Below are positions 26,526 to 38,000 of a stretch of 64,000 bases of DNA, in pieces. The notes under the pieces are model-generated. The model searched no databases and was not told the origin of the DNA. It was given only the letters and a program-made list of their open reading frames with translations. This DNA comes from Macrocystis pyrifera. Lineage: Eukaryota > Sar > Phaeophyceae > Laminariales > Laminariaceae. Both the position numbers and the translations under genes were made by a program. Location: assembly GCA_031763025.1 (NCBI GenBank), contig JASSKH010000003.1, positions 11,170,734 through 11,234,733 of the forward strand, in the 5' to 3' direction. Numbering within the stretch: position 1 is the first letter of the stretch; the number at the start of each line of letters is the position of its first letter.

Positions 26526-28673
26526 GCGACACACGTGCGGCTTTTCTTGAGTCGAAACGAAAAAAAAAAAAACACATATACCAGGTATACGTTTATAAAG
26601 CGCACAAGTCGGACGCAAAAAAAGCATGCCCCGTCATCTTTCTCCCTCTCTACCTATCTCTCTTTCTCTCATCTCTCGCTATCTCGCTTTCTCAACGAAA
26701 AAAAAACGCTACAGCAGCAGAAGAAAGCAGCAGCAGCAACAGCAGCAACAAATCAAAGCAACAGCAGCAGCAGCAGCAGCAGCGACAATAATAGCGGCAG
26801 TGTTGTTTGCTGCCAAACACACTACAACATGCAGCTTCAGCAATCAGCAAACACCCTATCTGGTACAAACCAAAACTAAACACAGCCCCAAAAAACGAAA
26901 ATACACAACCAGAACATAAACCGAAAACTAATCAACGCCGCTGAATGACATCATGGAGGAGAGGAATCGCCGACCCCCCCCCCCCCCCCGCACAACTCCC
27001 CGCCCCCCCCCCCCCCCTCCCCTCTCGCGCCGCCTCTCTCACCAGGCCCACGTACAAAACTCCGGTAGCGATCAAGATGAAGCCAGCGATGCGTCTCCAC
27101 ACGTCCAGCATGATGCCGTTGTGGTCAAATGCCAGCATCAGCGTCCCCACGCTTCAAGAGAAACAGAAAAAATAATCAAGGGGGGGAGACGGGAGGAAGG
27201 GAGGGAGGAAGGGAGGAAGGGAGGGAGGGAGGGAGGGAGGGAGGGAGGGAGGGAGGGAGGGAGGAAGGGGGGGGGGGGGGGGGGGGTGGGAGGGGAATAG
27301 GGGGAAGGGAAGAAGGAAGAAAGGAAGGGAGGGAGGAAAAAGGAAGGAAGAAAGCAAGAGAGGGAGGGAGGGGTGGAGGAGGGAAGAAGGAAAAATGGTA
27401 TGAACGGAGGAACAAGAAAGGGAGGGGAAAAAAAATACGTCAGCAGGAACCGCACTTTACCATTTAGAGTACTATCTTACACAATCCGTTTCATAAAACC
27501 GAACAAAACGAGAACGCACCCACCACAAAAAAAATAGGGGGGTGGGGGGCAACAGCCTGCAACGACTGGAATACGTACATACGTCAGGGCATGGACGTCG
27601 TCAAGGCTAATTTTTTCGTTTGTTTCATCTTCACAATACGCTTGCTCGCGGGCAGAGTCGCTCCCGCGGCAGCCAGAACGTCCAAGGACAGCATGACAAT
27701 AACCGCCGTGGGATGAACGAGGGACGGATATTTTCCCGTCTCTCTAAAACTCCTCCTCGCGCTTTTCGCTTCCCGCCCCTCCCGCCCGCCCCTCCGCCAC
27801 GCGCCCTGCACTCAGTGCCCGTCTCCGATCGAAACTAAATCGATTGCACGACGTACCCTACGCCGTTGGGGCGGCGACAACTCAATCGTCGCACCTCGAG
27901 GCTGGCGCCCATCGACCGCTACCGACCGTTCCCCACTGATCGAGTGACTGGCTGACCAACCGAATAACCGATACAAAACGACCAATCGACCGACACCGAC
28001 CGACTGATAGACCGACCGACCGGCCCATTGACACCGGTTGACCAAGCGACTGGACGTTACGCATCGCTACGGACCGTTATCGATCGAATTTCCAACCGAT
28101 TTACCGTTGCCGATCACTACCGACCGATTGACCAACCGACCGACAGACACCGATCGCTACCGATCGATTGACCATACGACCGACCTTTACCGATTGCTAC
28201 CGATCGATTGACCCACCGACCGACAGTTACTGACCGCTACCGATTGAGCGACCAACCGATTTACGCTACCGACCGATTGACCAACCGACTGGCCGCTACC
28301 TATCGCTATCGACCGACCAACCAACTCGCCCCTAGCGATACCTACCGACCGATTGACTCACCTACTGACCGATACCGATCGCGACCGACCGATCTAACAT
28401 TCGACTGACTATTCCAGACCACCACCGACCGATCGACTGACCGACCGACTCACAAGGAAATGTAGAACCCCTTGAGAAGCCATGACTCCAAGAAAGCGCA
28501 CAGCCGCAACATAGCCGCCACCTCTCGCTCCGCTAAGATGATTGCCACGGCCATCGGAACGCCGAAGCAGTGCAATGTAGTTTCCGCCCCCTTTCGCCCG
28601 CGCAATTGATGAGAACAAAAAAAAGCCAAGTGGCAGCAGGGGTAGAAAAGCATCAACAGGAGCAGCAACAGAG

Positions 28674-28705
<32 letters not shown>

Positions 28706-28737
28706 GCACGAGCCGGGACAGCAGCAGGAACAGCAAT

Positions 28738-28768
<31 letters not shown>

Positions 28769-29791
28769 ACAACGGCAGCAGTGAGCGGGTTCTGCACTAG
28801 CTGCTCCTGTGTCTTGAGTCTGAAGCTCTGCCGTAGCTCCGGAGCACACGTGGGTCTGCCCTGTCGCTGGTCTGCCCTGTCGCTGCTAAAAAACAAAATT
28901 CATAATGCTCCCACTCCTGCTTCTGCTGTTACTGTTTCTGCTACTGCTGCTGCTACTGCTGCTACTGCTACTGCCTACTGCTACGGCTACTGCTACTGCT
29001 ATTTCCACTGCTTCCGCGACTACTGCTTGTACTGCTTCTGCCAGGCGCATAGTCTGCCTCCGCTTCCCGCTACCCCCAACCCGCACGCGCTCGCTTACCC
29101 CGAGTTCGACGGAGACAACCAGCAACACGTCCAGTACCACAGCGAGCAATGCTGCACAGCACATCGTTTAGATGGATAACAGGGGGAGGGAGGCGGCGGT
29201 ATCGCAACACAACAACACACAACGCAGCGCGGAGGGAGGGAGGGAGGGAGGGAGGGAAACCATCAACAAAAGCCTTCATGCCGCTACGAGTCGATGTCGC
29301 AGCGCCCACGGAATGGGGCGTCATGCGCTTGTAACCCTCCTGCTCTCTCTGTCTCTTCCCCCTGTCTTTCTACTGGTGTGTCTCTTATCAATGCATGCCT
29401 CTGTTTGCTCATCTCCCTTTCTCTCTCGCGCTCTCTCTCCGTCTTTCTATCTATCTATATATCCACCTCTCCCTCGCTCTCTCTCTAAGTGTATATCTCT
29501 GTTTCTCTCTCAATCTCTCAACCTTCCTCCCTCCCTCTCTCCCTCCCCGACCTATATACCTGCCAAGGCCGTGCACCAGCTGAGCAGGCTGCACATCCGG
29601 AGGAACGAGTTCCCCGCCGTGTCTTGCTTAGACAGGGGCACTGCCTGCACCACTTTAGGATCGATCCCTCTCATCGCTCCCAATTGAGGCTGCTGCGGAG
29701 GCGGAGGCGGCCTGCCCGTGCGCTGTTTTCGTTTTCGAGATGCAGGGTGGGGTGTGGGTAAGGATGGGGGTGGGAGGTTGGGGGGTTGGGG

Positions 29792-29823
<32 letters not shown>

Positions 29824-30888
29824 GGGGTAGGCGTCTTCATTTGTTGCTTGCCTTAGTCATTTGACCATTGACCACGCATCCCTTTCGAGATGGAGCACCG
29901 TTCCTACTCCTGATAGAGGCACCTCCAACAATTGGGCGCTCATTACGTTGTTTCCATATATTGCGGGGGGGGGGGGGGATGAGGCTGGCTATGTGGGGGG
30001 TGGGAGGGGGAGGGAGTAGACAGGAAGGGGGTGGGTTCGATATGCTGTGCCGGTATTCGGTATGCACTGCAGTAGGCGTTCTTCACAAACAAAGGTGACC
30101 GGTATACGTAGCGTGTCATGCTCTACTACTGTTCGTCAGTGCGTATCATGCACATGATACCTGGTGGAAGGAAGACAGCAGCAGCAGTGGCAGCAGCAGC
30201 AACAGCAGCAGCAGCAGCAGCAATAGGCAGTGCCGTAGGTACAGCAGTGGTACAGAAAATACCGGTATTGTTACGGCCATACCAGGAGTGCCGCACGAGC
30301 ACCAGAACGCCGCCGTGACACCAGAGTACTCGTAGTATACATAGGTCGTAGGTAAAAGGTAGAAGGGGGCTATTTCATACTTCGCATATTGTGTCGCTTT
30401 TCGATGACACTGCTGAGTTCATAGAGGGCAGAGCGGCGTTGCCCACCTGCCACCTCCTACCCTAACTCTAGGCGATGAATCAGCGGGGAGGGGATGTTCC
30501 GGTGTGCCTCTAGTGCGCCAACGGCGCAGCTATTGCTGTCATGGGAAGCAGGACAGGAGTGAGGGTGAGGAGAATTACGTGCAACCTGATGATGTCCAAG
30601 TTGATATGAATATGGTGTGATATAAAAAGGGCGTGCCGGCCGCAGTACAGCACTGAATTTGTCTTTTCAGTTTTCTATATATTCCAGGTTACTCTGTAGC
30701 AACAGGACGAGTGGCAATCCCACAACGTCAATGCGACTCACCTCTCGATGCATGAGCTGTTGGAAGGGTTGCACGTACTGCACGAACACTGCACACTGCT
30801 GGGCTCGACTTGTGTGTGTGCTGCATGGCTGATGGTCCTGCTCGATATATTTTGTAGGCTTGTTCCGTTCCCTATCAAATAAGGCCAT
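23774..30888 (-). CDS. Multi-pass membrane protein with C-terminal coiled coil, COPI-associated/TVP15-like
   Basis: Seven exons on the minus strand: 30888-30742 (tentative first), 29644-29560, 29151-29099, 28590-28454, 27743-27597, 27151-27043, 23866-23774. Each joins in matching phase (0,1,0,2,2,0), which supports the model strongly downstream of the first exon. The product, about 230 residues, shows hydrophobic segments LLSWCTALAALLAVVLDVLL, FGVPMAVAIIL, HPTAVIVMLSLDVLAAAGAT and RIAGFILIATGVLYVGLV, with the segment LCAFLESWLLKGFYISLE between the second and third. It ends in a heptad-like MRQELQTLSSQKEEIEKLLA helix. The ESWLLKGFYISL and RIAGFILI...VLY patterns recall the COPI-associated protein family (yeast Tvp15) of Golgi membranes; this is weak, motif-level similarity. 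The donor at 27597 (GTCCAT) is poor. The first exon rests only on its GTGAGT donor, phase and an ATG. Confidence 0.6.
24000..24120. repeat. GGGAT/GGGAC pentamer array
   Basis: Tandem GGGATGGGACGGGA-type units on the plus strand; G-quadruplex potential. Confidence 0.85.
24228..24335 (-). repeat. Family B element (copy 4)
   Basis: Reverse copy: GTCTCGAAAGGGATGCGG, GGTCAACGGTCAAATGAC, AAGGCAAGCAATAAATGAG between two CCCCCCCTCGACCAG flanks that repeat each other. Confidence 0.75.
25074..25205. repeat. GAT/GAC trinucleotide array
   Basis: Pure GATGATGAC-type repeats giving poly-Asp or poly-Met shadow frames. Confidence 0.95.
25383..25495. mobile_element. Palindromic MITE, family C (copy 1)
   Basis: Ends are inverted repeats: CTATTACGGAAGACCATAGT at the left and the reverse complement of CTATGGACCCCCGTAATA at the right, with AGGACC blocks inside. 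Non-coding, about 113 bp. Confidence 0.75.
25733..25955. repeat. GGGTC/GACCC long hairpin, family E (copy 1)
   Basis: (GGGTC)n on the left, (GACCC)n on the right, separated by about 70 nt; flank words such as CTCACGG and GCGAG recur in the copy at 58295-58490. Confidence 0.8.
26488..26522. repeat. G run
   Basis: About 35 consecutive G. Confidence 0.95.
27180..27400. repeat. GGGA/GGAA microsatellite
   Basis: (GGGA)n with AAGG variants directly upstream, in gene orientation, of the exon at 27151; it forms that intron's pyrimidine-rich 3' end. Confidence 0.9.
27880..28450. repeat. ACCG/ATCG tetranucleotide array
   Basis: About 570 bp of degenerate ACCGACCG, CGATTGACC and TACCGATCG units filling most of the intron between exons 28454 and 27743. 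Confidence 0.9.
28630..28780. repeat. CAG/CAA array in an intron
   Basis: Gln- or Ser-type triplets next to the exon at 28590; not part of the coding model. Confidence 0.9.
29800..29965 (+). repeat. Family B element (copy 3)
   Basis: G run, CATTTGTTGCTTGCCTTAGT, ACCACGCATCCCTTTCGAG, CACCTCCAACAATTGGGCGC; it lies upstream, in gene orientation, of the exon at 29644. Confidence 0.85.
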
Positions 30889-31008
30889 CCACGTGACATG
30901 AACTCCCAACGTGTGAGGTGAAAGACTGTTCGGACCTCGAGGACAGCCCCATCCTGCAGCGCAGGGACAGCTTTCCCTCTCTGCAATACTTGCCTTGATC
31001 GCCGTGTC
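30889..31008. promoter_or_regulatory. Short divergent region between the COPI-associated-like gene and PAN3
   Basis: If both provisional starts hold, only 120 nt separate the two ATGs, implying a shared bidirectional promoter. Neither start is certain, so this span may instead be 5' UTR or coding. Confidence 0.3.
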
Positions 31009-34000
31009 ATGAAAGCGAACGAAGGCAGGCGTGATCGGCAATACGCACAGCAACAACAGCAACAGCAGCAACAGCAGCAGCAACAGCAACAGCAACAACA
31101 GCAGCAACAACAACAGCAACAGCAGCAGCAGCAACACCAGCAGCAGCAACAGCAGCAGCAGCAGAGCTTCGCAAAGTCAGAGAGGATTAAGGGGGGAGTG
31201 GGGGGGGGAGGCGGAGCAGGAGGAGGCGGAGGAGGTGCGCCTTTCCATCGTGAATTCCCTGGCTCATTAACGCACTTGCGTCAAACTCTCGGCGGCCGTG
31301 CAGAAGGTGGTGGTGGCGATGCTCCGCGTGGGGGAAGAGCCGCCGCCGCGGCTGCGGCAGCATCTGCAGCAGCGGCTGATGCCTACCACATGGCGATGCA
31401 ACACGGTGGACCTGATCCTGGCGGCAATGCCGGCGGTGGAGGAGGGGGAGAGCAGCAGTACTACCATGATCGGCCGGCGATGCTCCGTGTGGCGCCGAGG
31501 CACCACTCCTCCCCGCACTTGCAGCACATCGATGAGACCCTTCGAGGACCACCCGGGGGAGGAGGAGGAGGAGGAGGAGGAGGGGGGGGGGAGGTGCAGC
31601 AACGGGCGGCAGCTTTGGCCAGCAGCAGCAACAGCAACAGCAACAGCTACACCACAATGAAGTCCGCCGCCAACAGCAATTGCAGCAGCAGCAACAGCAG
31701 CAGCAGCGACACCAACAGGCGCAACAGCAACAACAGCGTCAGCAACAGCAGCAGCAGCTGCACCGCCCTCAGCAGCAACCGCAGCAACCACAACACCCGG
31801 CCGACATCCACGGAGTCACCCCCGCGCACCGTGCCCCCTCTGCTACGGCAGCGGCCGCCGCAGCCGGTACAGGGTGGCCGCCTGTCTCCTCACCCGGCGG
31901 GGCGGGGCGAGGGATCACTCCGAGACAGCCGCCGCCGCTGACGACCTCCCTGTCGGAATCGGCTTCCGTGGGTCGTTCCGTCGTCGGTATGGGCACCGAC
32001 TTCGCTCAGCTCCCCAGCAGCCCGGAACACATGGGACTCAAGGCTCACGCTGCGGAGTTCGTACCTGGCGGGGGAGCGGGACGAGGGGGAGGAGGAAGAG
32101 GAGGAGGCGGAGGGGGGGAGACAAGCAGGAAAGGCAGCATAGACCGGCAGCAAGCAGGGAGTGGAGGAGGAGGAGGGGCGGAAGCGGAAGCGATGGCGGC
32201 GGCAGTGGCAGCGGCGGCAGCGGCGGGGGGAGCGGGGGGGGGGGGGTCGACGGAAGGCGTGCCCGGCAGCGACCTTACCGCGTATGCGCGAGAGTTTGTG
32301 CCGGGAGGAGGAAGCAGTAGCGGCGGTGGAACCGGCGGCCGCGGTGGTACGGACCACGACAAGGGCGGTAACGCCTCTGTCGGTGGAGGGCGAGGCGGAG
32401 GCCATGCTACCGCGGGAGAAGGCGCTGGCGGGGGGGGGGGGGGGGGGGGGGGGGGCTGCTGCCGAGAAAATGGTCGAGGTGGTACGCGGTGGTACAATCT
32501 ACTTCGTGCCTGAAAGCGAGGCGCTCGCGACGGATCAGCTGGTGGCGCCGGAGGCGTACGGGCCGGAGGAGGATGGGTTTGCCTGGGCGCACGGGTCGGG
32601 TGCAATGGCGGCCCAGCAGAGGCGCACCATGCACAGGTGAGAGAAAAGGGGGGGCCGGGAGAGGAAGAGATAGATAGAGAGAGAGAGAGAGTAGGATCAG
32701 TTTGCTGCTGGGCTATACGTGACGTGCAGTGCTCGCTCGTACGGTACCGTCGTCAGCAAGGATGTGTGCAATTTCCTTCAACGCGAAACTACAGTATATC
32801 TGTCGTGTGCCGTCCATTGCGCACCCCGACATATTGTTTCTCCATGTTTGCTTGTGATGAGCGTTATGCTACATAGAACTACTTACTTAGATCTCGATCT
32901 CTGAGCGTGCTCGGTTGGTACATCCCTGGCCTCTCAGAGCTCCCACTTGGGAATCGCCTCCTTTTATTACTTGCCGGACCGTTCCAGCGAGTCTTAGTTT
33001 TCTCCATTTTATTTCTCGTCGTACTTTCAGTCCTTCTTTCCTTGTTTCTTCTTTCGTTTCGTGTGCGTGCGTGTACTCCGAGCACGGCGCCGCGGGCGAA
33101 CCCGGCACCGTCGCGGGTGTTAACGGATGCTGGCGAGTAGAGGGGGAGTTGCAAGGAGCGCAGTCGCCGCTTTCGTGCCTAGGCGTCGCGTGTGCCTCGA
33201 GACACGAGGGATGCATCATTAGGCTCTGTCTGGCCTCCATTTGTGATTTTGGATAGAGTACGTACGAGTATGTAAGGGTGGTTCGGGATTGTAAGAAAAT
33301 ATTCAAGCGGTGCTTATTTTTGCGACCGGGCTGAAAGTCACAAGCGGGAGGTACCCCGAATGAGCACCAACATTGTCGAGCTTGCATCGAGGTCCACGGT
33401 GAGCACCGGGCTTCACGCGAGGCGGGCGACGGGGCTCACTGTGGAAGAGAGGGAGGAAAGCTTTACCCGGACTGAATCGGTGGCGAGATGGTCGCGAGAG
33501 GGGCGGGCGGCGTACGAGGCTGAGAGAGAAGCTCTGCTGTAAGATTTTTTCTTTTTTTTCATTTTTTTTTTGACTGGTGTAAGGTGTTCCACTCAGGTAG
33601 TAAATTATTACACGAAAGGGGACGGGGATTTATTTCTTTTAGAAATTGTCGGTTTCATTTTCATTGTTTTTGCTGTGTTGCTGTGCCGTGCAGTTCTTCA
33701 TCTTTCGTACATACGACGAGTACACAGACACAGAGCATATCGAAAGAAGAAAATAAGTACCCTACCTGGGGTATGTACGTATGTACAACGTGTGAGCGAG
33801 CGTAGCGGAAAACCGCCCGCGACGCGAAGCATATGTGGCGTCCGAGCTGTTATCTCCTGAAGCATGGCGGCGGGACTCTTGGCATATTCAAGTCGCCAGT
33901 TTGCAGCTAACTACAGGGGTCATGAAAGAAACAATATTCAATCATGGACCTCTGTCCGCTTCGCATAATTTGATGATGTTTCCTTCCTGAGCGAGCGTAG

Positions 34001-34147
34001 CGGCCGGCGTAGGCCGCCCGCGGAGCGGAGCGCCTTGTATAAACCTACCGTGTACAGACGGGGTTGCATGCCACCTGTCTCGGTCGGGTCGGCTGCGCTT
34101 GTGTCTTGACTGTTTCGTCATCGCCGATTGTGTTTCGCTGTTGTTGT

Positions 34148-34179
<32 letters not shown>

Positions 34180-34934
34180 TTGTGCTATTTATTGAGTCGT
34201 TGCCGTTCGTGTGGCACCACTGTTTTGTTTTTTCTCGTTTTGAGTTTTCGATGTTTGGCCCCGTCACATTGCTGTATTCTTGTTTCGTCGCCCAGCTCGT
34301 GGCTCGCACGGTGTAGTACACCTCCCAAACCTACCCAGGCAAACGAGCCGACACGTACTCACGAAGCAGAGACTTCCTTCTCTCCCGCTTGAGAACTGCA
34401 ACGCCCCTTGCTCTTACTCGTGGATTCGCCTCGTTCGTTGGATTATACGCGCGAGAGCGTTACCGCCCTGTGCCGGCCCGCTGGTGATGCCTCGCCTGCC
34501 CCACCCCCCCCCCCCCCCACAACTTGGTGTAAGCAGTTTCTGCCTGATCGGTGGAAACCCGACGTTCTCCGTCCCGGCATTGCCGCCGGGGTGCGAGGGT
34601 CTACGGTCATACGACTACGACCATACATGATATTGAATACACCCTCCGCCCCCCGCCAGAATGGTGATGAGTTGCGAGTGATTGCTATTACGGGGGGGGG
34701 CATAGTAAATAGGACCGAATATTGTTAGTAGAAATAGGGAATTATGTAGGTTTGTGTCTACCGTAGTAGGTCCTGTTTGCTATGGCCCCTCCGCAGTAGT
34801 TTTGTCGCTTGCCGGGGAGATAAGTCAGTCAGTCCATCAGTTAGTTTGGCGTCGTATCGTTGTGGCGTCCGACCCCAAACGCCTTCTCAATTCTTCTCGT
34901 CTTTTCCGTTTTTTTAACCCTACTCTTTTGCCCC

Positions 34935-35001
<67 letters not shown>

Positions 35002-38000
35002 TTCCCCTCCCCCCCTCCGCCTCCCCCCCTTCCCCTCCCCCCTTTTCCCTCGCCTCCCCCACCTCCTCCTTTCTCCCCCTGCTCGCTTCTTTCCTTTTTT
35101 CTTCTAATTTGTTTGGTTTTTTTTTCTCTCTTGTCGCGTCTCAAACAGCACGGCGATCCCCGAGCACCTTTGGGCAGAATTCCAGAACCACTCCCTGAGC
35201 GTTTTGCGGCAGCTGCCCCCCGACGACGAGCGGCTTAAGGAGATTCCGCCGCAGTTTTACGCGGCGTTTCCCCTGGACAGTGCGTCCAAGACGAGAGGAA
35301 CGGCGGGTTCTTTCGGGTACCCCAGCGATACCTACAAGGTGGGGTGGGAAGGGATGGGGATTGGGTGGTGGGGGTGGGGTGGGGTGAGTGCGGTGGGGTG
35401 GGATGGGATGGGATGATATGAACAGACGGCACCGTTGTGTTAGCTCTCTTTTCGACGGAGAAGGGGAGTGAATGGAGGGCGGGAGGGGGAAGGGCGGGAG
35501 GGGGGGATGAGGCGGCCAACAAGCTGATAGATTGTTGCTGGTGCTGGTGCTGGTGCTGCCGTCGTCGTTGTTTCTACGCGGTGACAATACCGACAAACCT
35601 TGTCGGCGCCGTACACAGTATTGTAGCAACCCCGCGCCCACGATGATATACCCCACCATATCTCTGCCGAGTGCCCAAATTTAATGAAAACGCCGCACAG
35701 ACCGCGGACGAGCCTAGCCCGCGTGCAAATGCACTTAGCGAAATACGATGAAAAAGAAGAAGTTGTCTGCCGCAAACCAGCCCCCCCCCTCTCCCCTCCC
35801 TATATTATATACCTGGTTTATATAGGTTGGGCCGGCGGTTGGCGAAGACGCTGTAAAACACGCCTCTCACTGCGTGAGCTAGACAGCCAGGGTACCGTTT
35901 TTGTTTGTTTGTTTTTTTGGCGGTTACCACGGCTGGCGGTCGAGTTAGATCATTTTTGTGCGGAGAGAACCTTTACTCCGCTCGAGGGGGATGATCGTAT
36001 CACGTAGTGTGTATATGGTAAGGCACCCACGAGGCAGTTGCCTACTGTAGTAAACCCATTGCTGTCTCTGAAAGCGGCTACACCAGAAATTAAATCAATT
36101 CATTGCTGCTGTCATCCGTATGCAAGAAAATCCGCCTCTAAAGCAGTTCTTAGTAGGATACAGCTCACTCTTCATGCGACTCGCCCAACACCTCACGGCG
36201 CTTCGCGCTTGGTGCAAGCAATATCTGCCTGGCCGGTGAAAACCCGACCTGCTTCGCCCCGGCATTGTGGGGATGCGAGGGTCTATGGTCATACGACTAC
36301 GGCCATGCATGATAATGAGTACACCCCCCCCTCCCCCCCCCCCCTCAAGCTCGCCTTTTTACCATGCCACCGGTGCCCCTCTACCACCTCTGAAGACTAA
36401 AAATAAAAAAAAGAACAGTTAGCTGCGGCAGCGCACCCCTCCGCTCGAAAGGGATGCGTGGTCAATGGTCAAATGGCTAAGGCAAGCAATAAACGAGTAC
36501 GCCCCCCCCCCCCCCCCCCCCCCCCGCCTCCGAGCTCGCCTTTTTACCATGCACCCGGCCGTCTGGTTTTGGCTTTGGCTTTGCTTTTCTGCCTTTGTTT
36601 TACGACTCCCGCCGCCGCCGTAAAACAGGTGATCCAGCACCACAGCGGCCAGGCGTTCGCTTTGCGCCGCTTCGACACGGCTCGCACCACGGCGAAAATC
36701 GTGGCCATGGCGAGCGAAATTTGGTTGTCCATGCCAGAGCACCCCGCGATCACGCGCCCCAGGGAGGTGAGCACGAGCGAGCCGCGGGGCGGCGGGGGAC
36801 GGGGGGGTACTCATTATCATGCATGGCCGTAGTCGTATGACCATAGACCCTCACATCCCTACAATGCCGGCACGGAACACGTCGGGTTTTCACCGACCAG
36901 GCAGACATTGCTCGCAGCGCAAAACGCCGTGAGGTGTTGGGCGAGTAGGGGGGGGGGGGGGGAAGTGGGGGAGGGAGGCGGGTGTGCTTTTGTCATGCGT
37001 GATTGTAGACGTCCCTCACATTCCTGCAATGCCGGGACGGAGCACGTCGGTTTTCACCGACCAGACAGACATTGCGGGGGGAGGGATATTTCGTCCTCGG
37101 CCCCTCTGTAAGAGGTGCTTGGTTGGTTTCGTGAACCTCGCGCGAGATGGTGGCAGGTGATGCCTTTGGTCCTTACATTGTAATACTCCTGGACGATGCT
37201 CCTGACGACACAACAGGGGCGAGGAGTTGAAACACAGAAGGGAAAGTCGTTTCATGTTGTTGCCTTAAAGCGATGGAGAGGCTTATGCGGCCGTTGCTCT
37301 CCATCTTTTAACTTCTTGATTTTTCGAGCGTTTTTTTGCTCTCTTTTTTTTTTCGGACAGATTGCCCGCGAGTGCCTTTCCGTCGGCTGAACCGAGGTGG
37401 TGTATGAAGCGTTGGACGCCCTTCCCCGTTCTCCGATTGACGAACGACCTTCTTGCCGCCCACCCTCCGCCAACACGGCGAGGCCCTACGTTGTACTGTA
37501 TCACACCAAGGCACCCGTTTCATCTCGTCCCTGCTCCCTTTCTCACTCGTTCTATTATTTTATCCCTCCGCTCTGTCTCTCCCCCGCCCGATCGTCCTAC
37601 CTTCTCCCCACCATGCAACTCTCTTGCTTTCTCTCTCCCTCCCTCTCGTTCTCCCCCTCTCTATCTCTCCCCTCTGTCTCCCTCTCCCTCTTTCTCTCTC
37701 TCCCTCTTTCTCTCTCTCCCTCTCTCCAACTTACACCACACTGTGCGGTGCGCTTTATCACCAAACGACCCACCAACCGAAACACACCATACTACGATAC
37801 TACTCACGGGCGGGGTATGTGGGGGCGGGGGCGGGTATTGCGATTGGGTGGTGTGGGGTCGGGTGGGAACGCCCGCGGCTGGGTTTCCACAAAAAAAACA
37901 GGCGTTTCTTCACCGCAACGCCCTGTTCTTCGTGTCCGACTACCACCCGGGAGCCGAGACCCTCTCCGAGAGGTTCATCCTGAAGCAGGGCGGCCTTCTT

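Larger units (their letters stand above)
23867..27042 (-). other. Last intron (3.2 kb) of the COPI-associated-like gene
   Basis: GTGAGA donor after VLYVGL and GGCAG acceptor before VMRQEL. It carries GGGAC/GGGAT arrays, a family B copy, a GAT/GAC array, a MITE (family C), a GGGTC hairpin and CAG repeats. No coding exon was seen. Confidence 0.55.
32637..35148 (+). other. PAN3 intron 1
   Basis: AG|GTGAGA donor and AAACAG acceptor. It holds the small ORF at 33360, a family A fragment, a family C MITE and a C run of about 64 nt just before the acceptor. Confidence 0.75.

Noticed and set aside
27138-27467. Pro- and Gly/Arg-rich frames
   Set aside because: Translation of the GGGA repeat next to a real exon.
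23400-28400. CRISPR-like spaced repeats
   Set aside because: The arrays are continuous short tandem repeats without unique spacers, and the host is eukaryotic.
31187-32605. Long minus-strand frames opposite PAN3 exon 1
   Set aside because: They are antisense shadows of the Gln/Gly coding sequence; the PAM2 motifs and downstream splice support the plus strand.
37370-37440. Possible PAN3 exon after GGACAG (IARECLSVG)
   Set aside because: It meets a stop after nine residues and would break the phase between 36766 and 37902.
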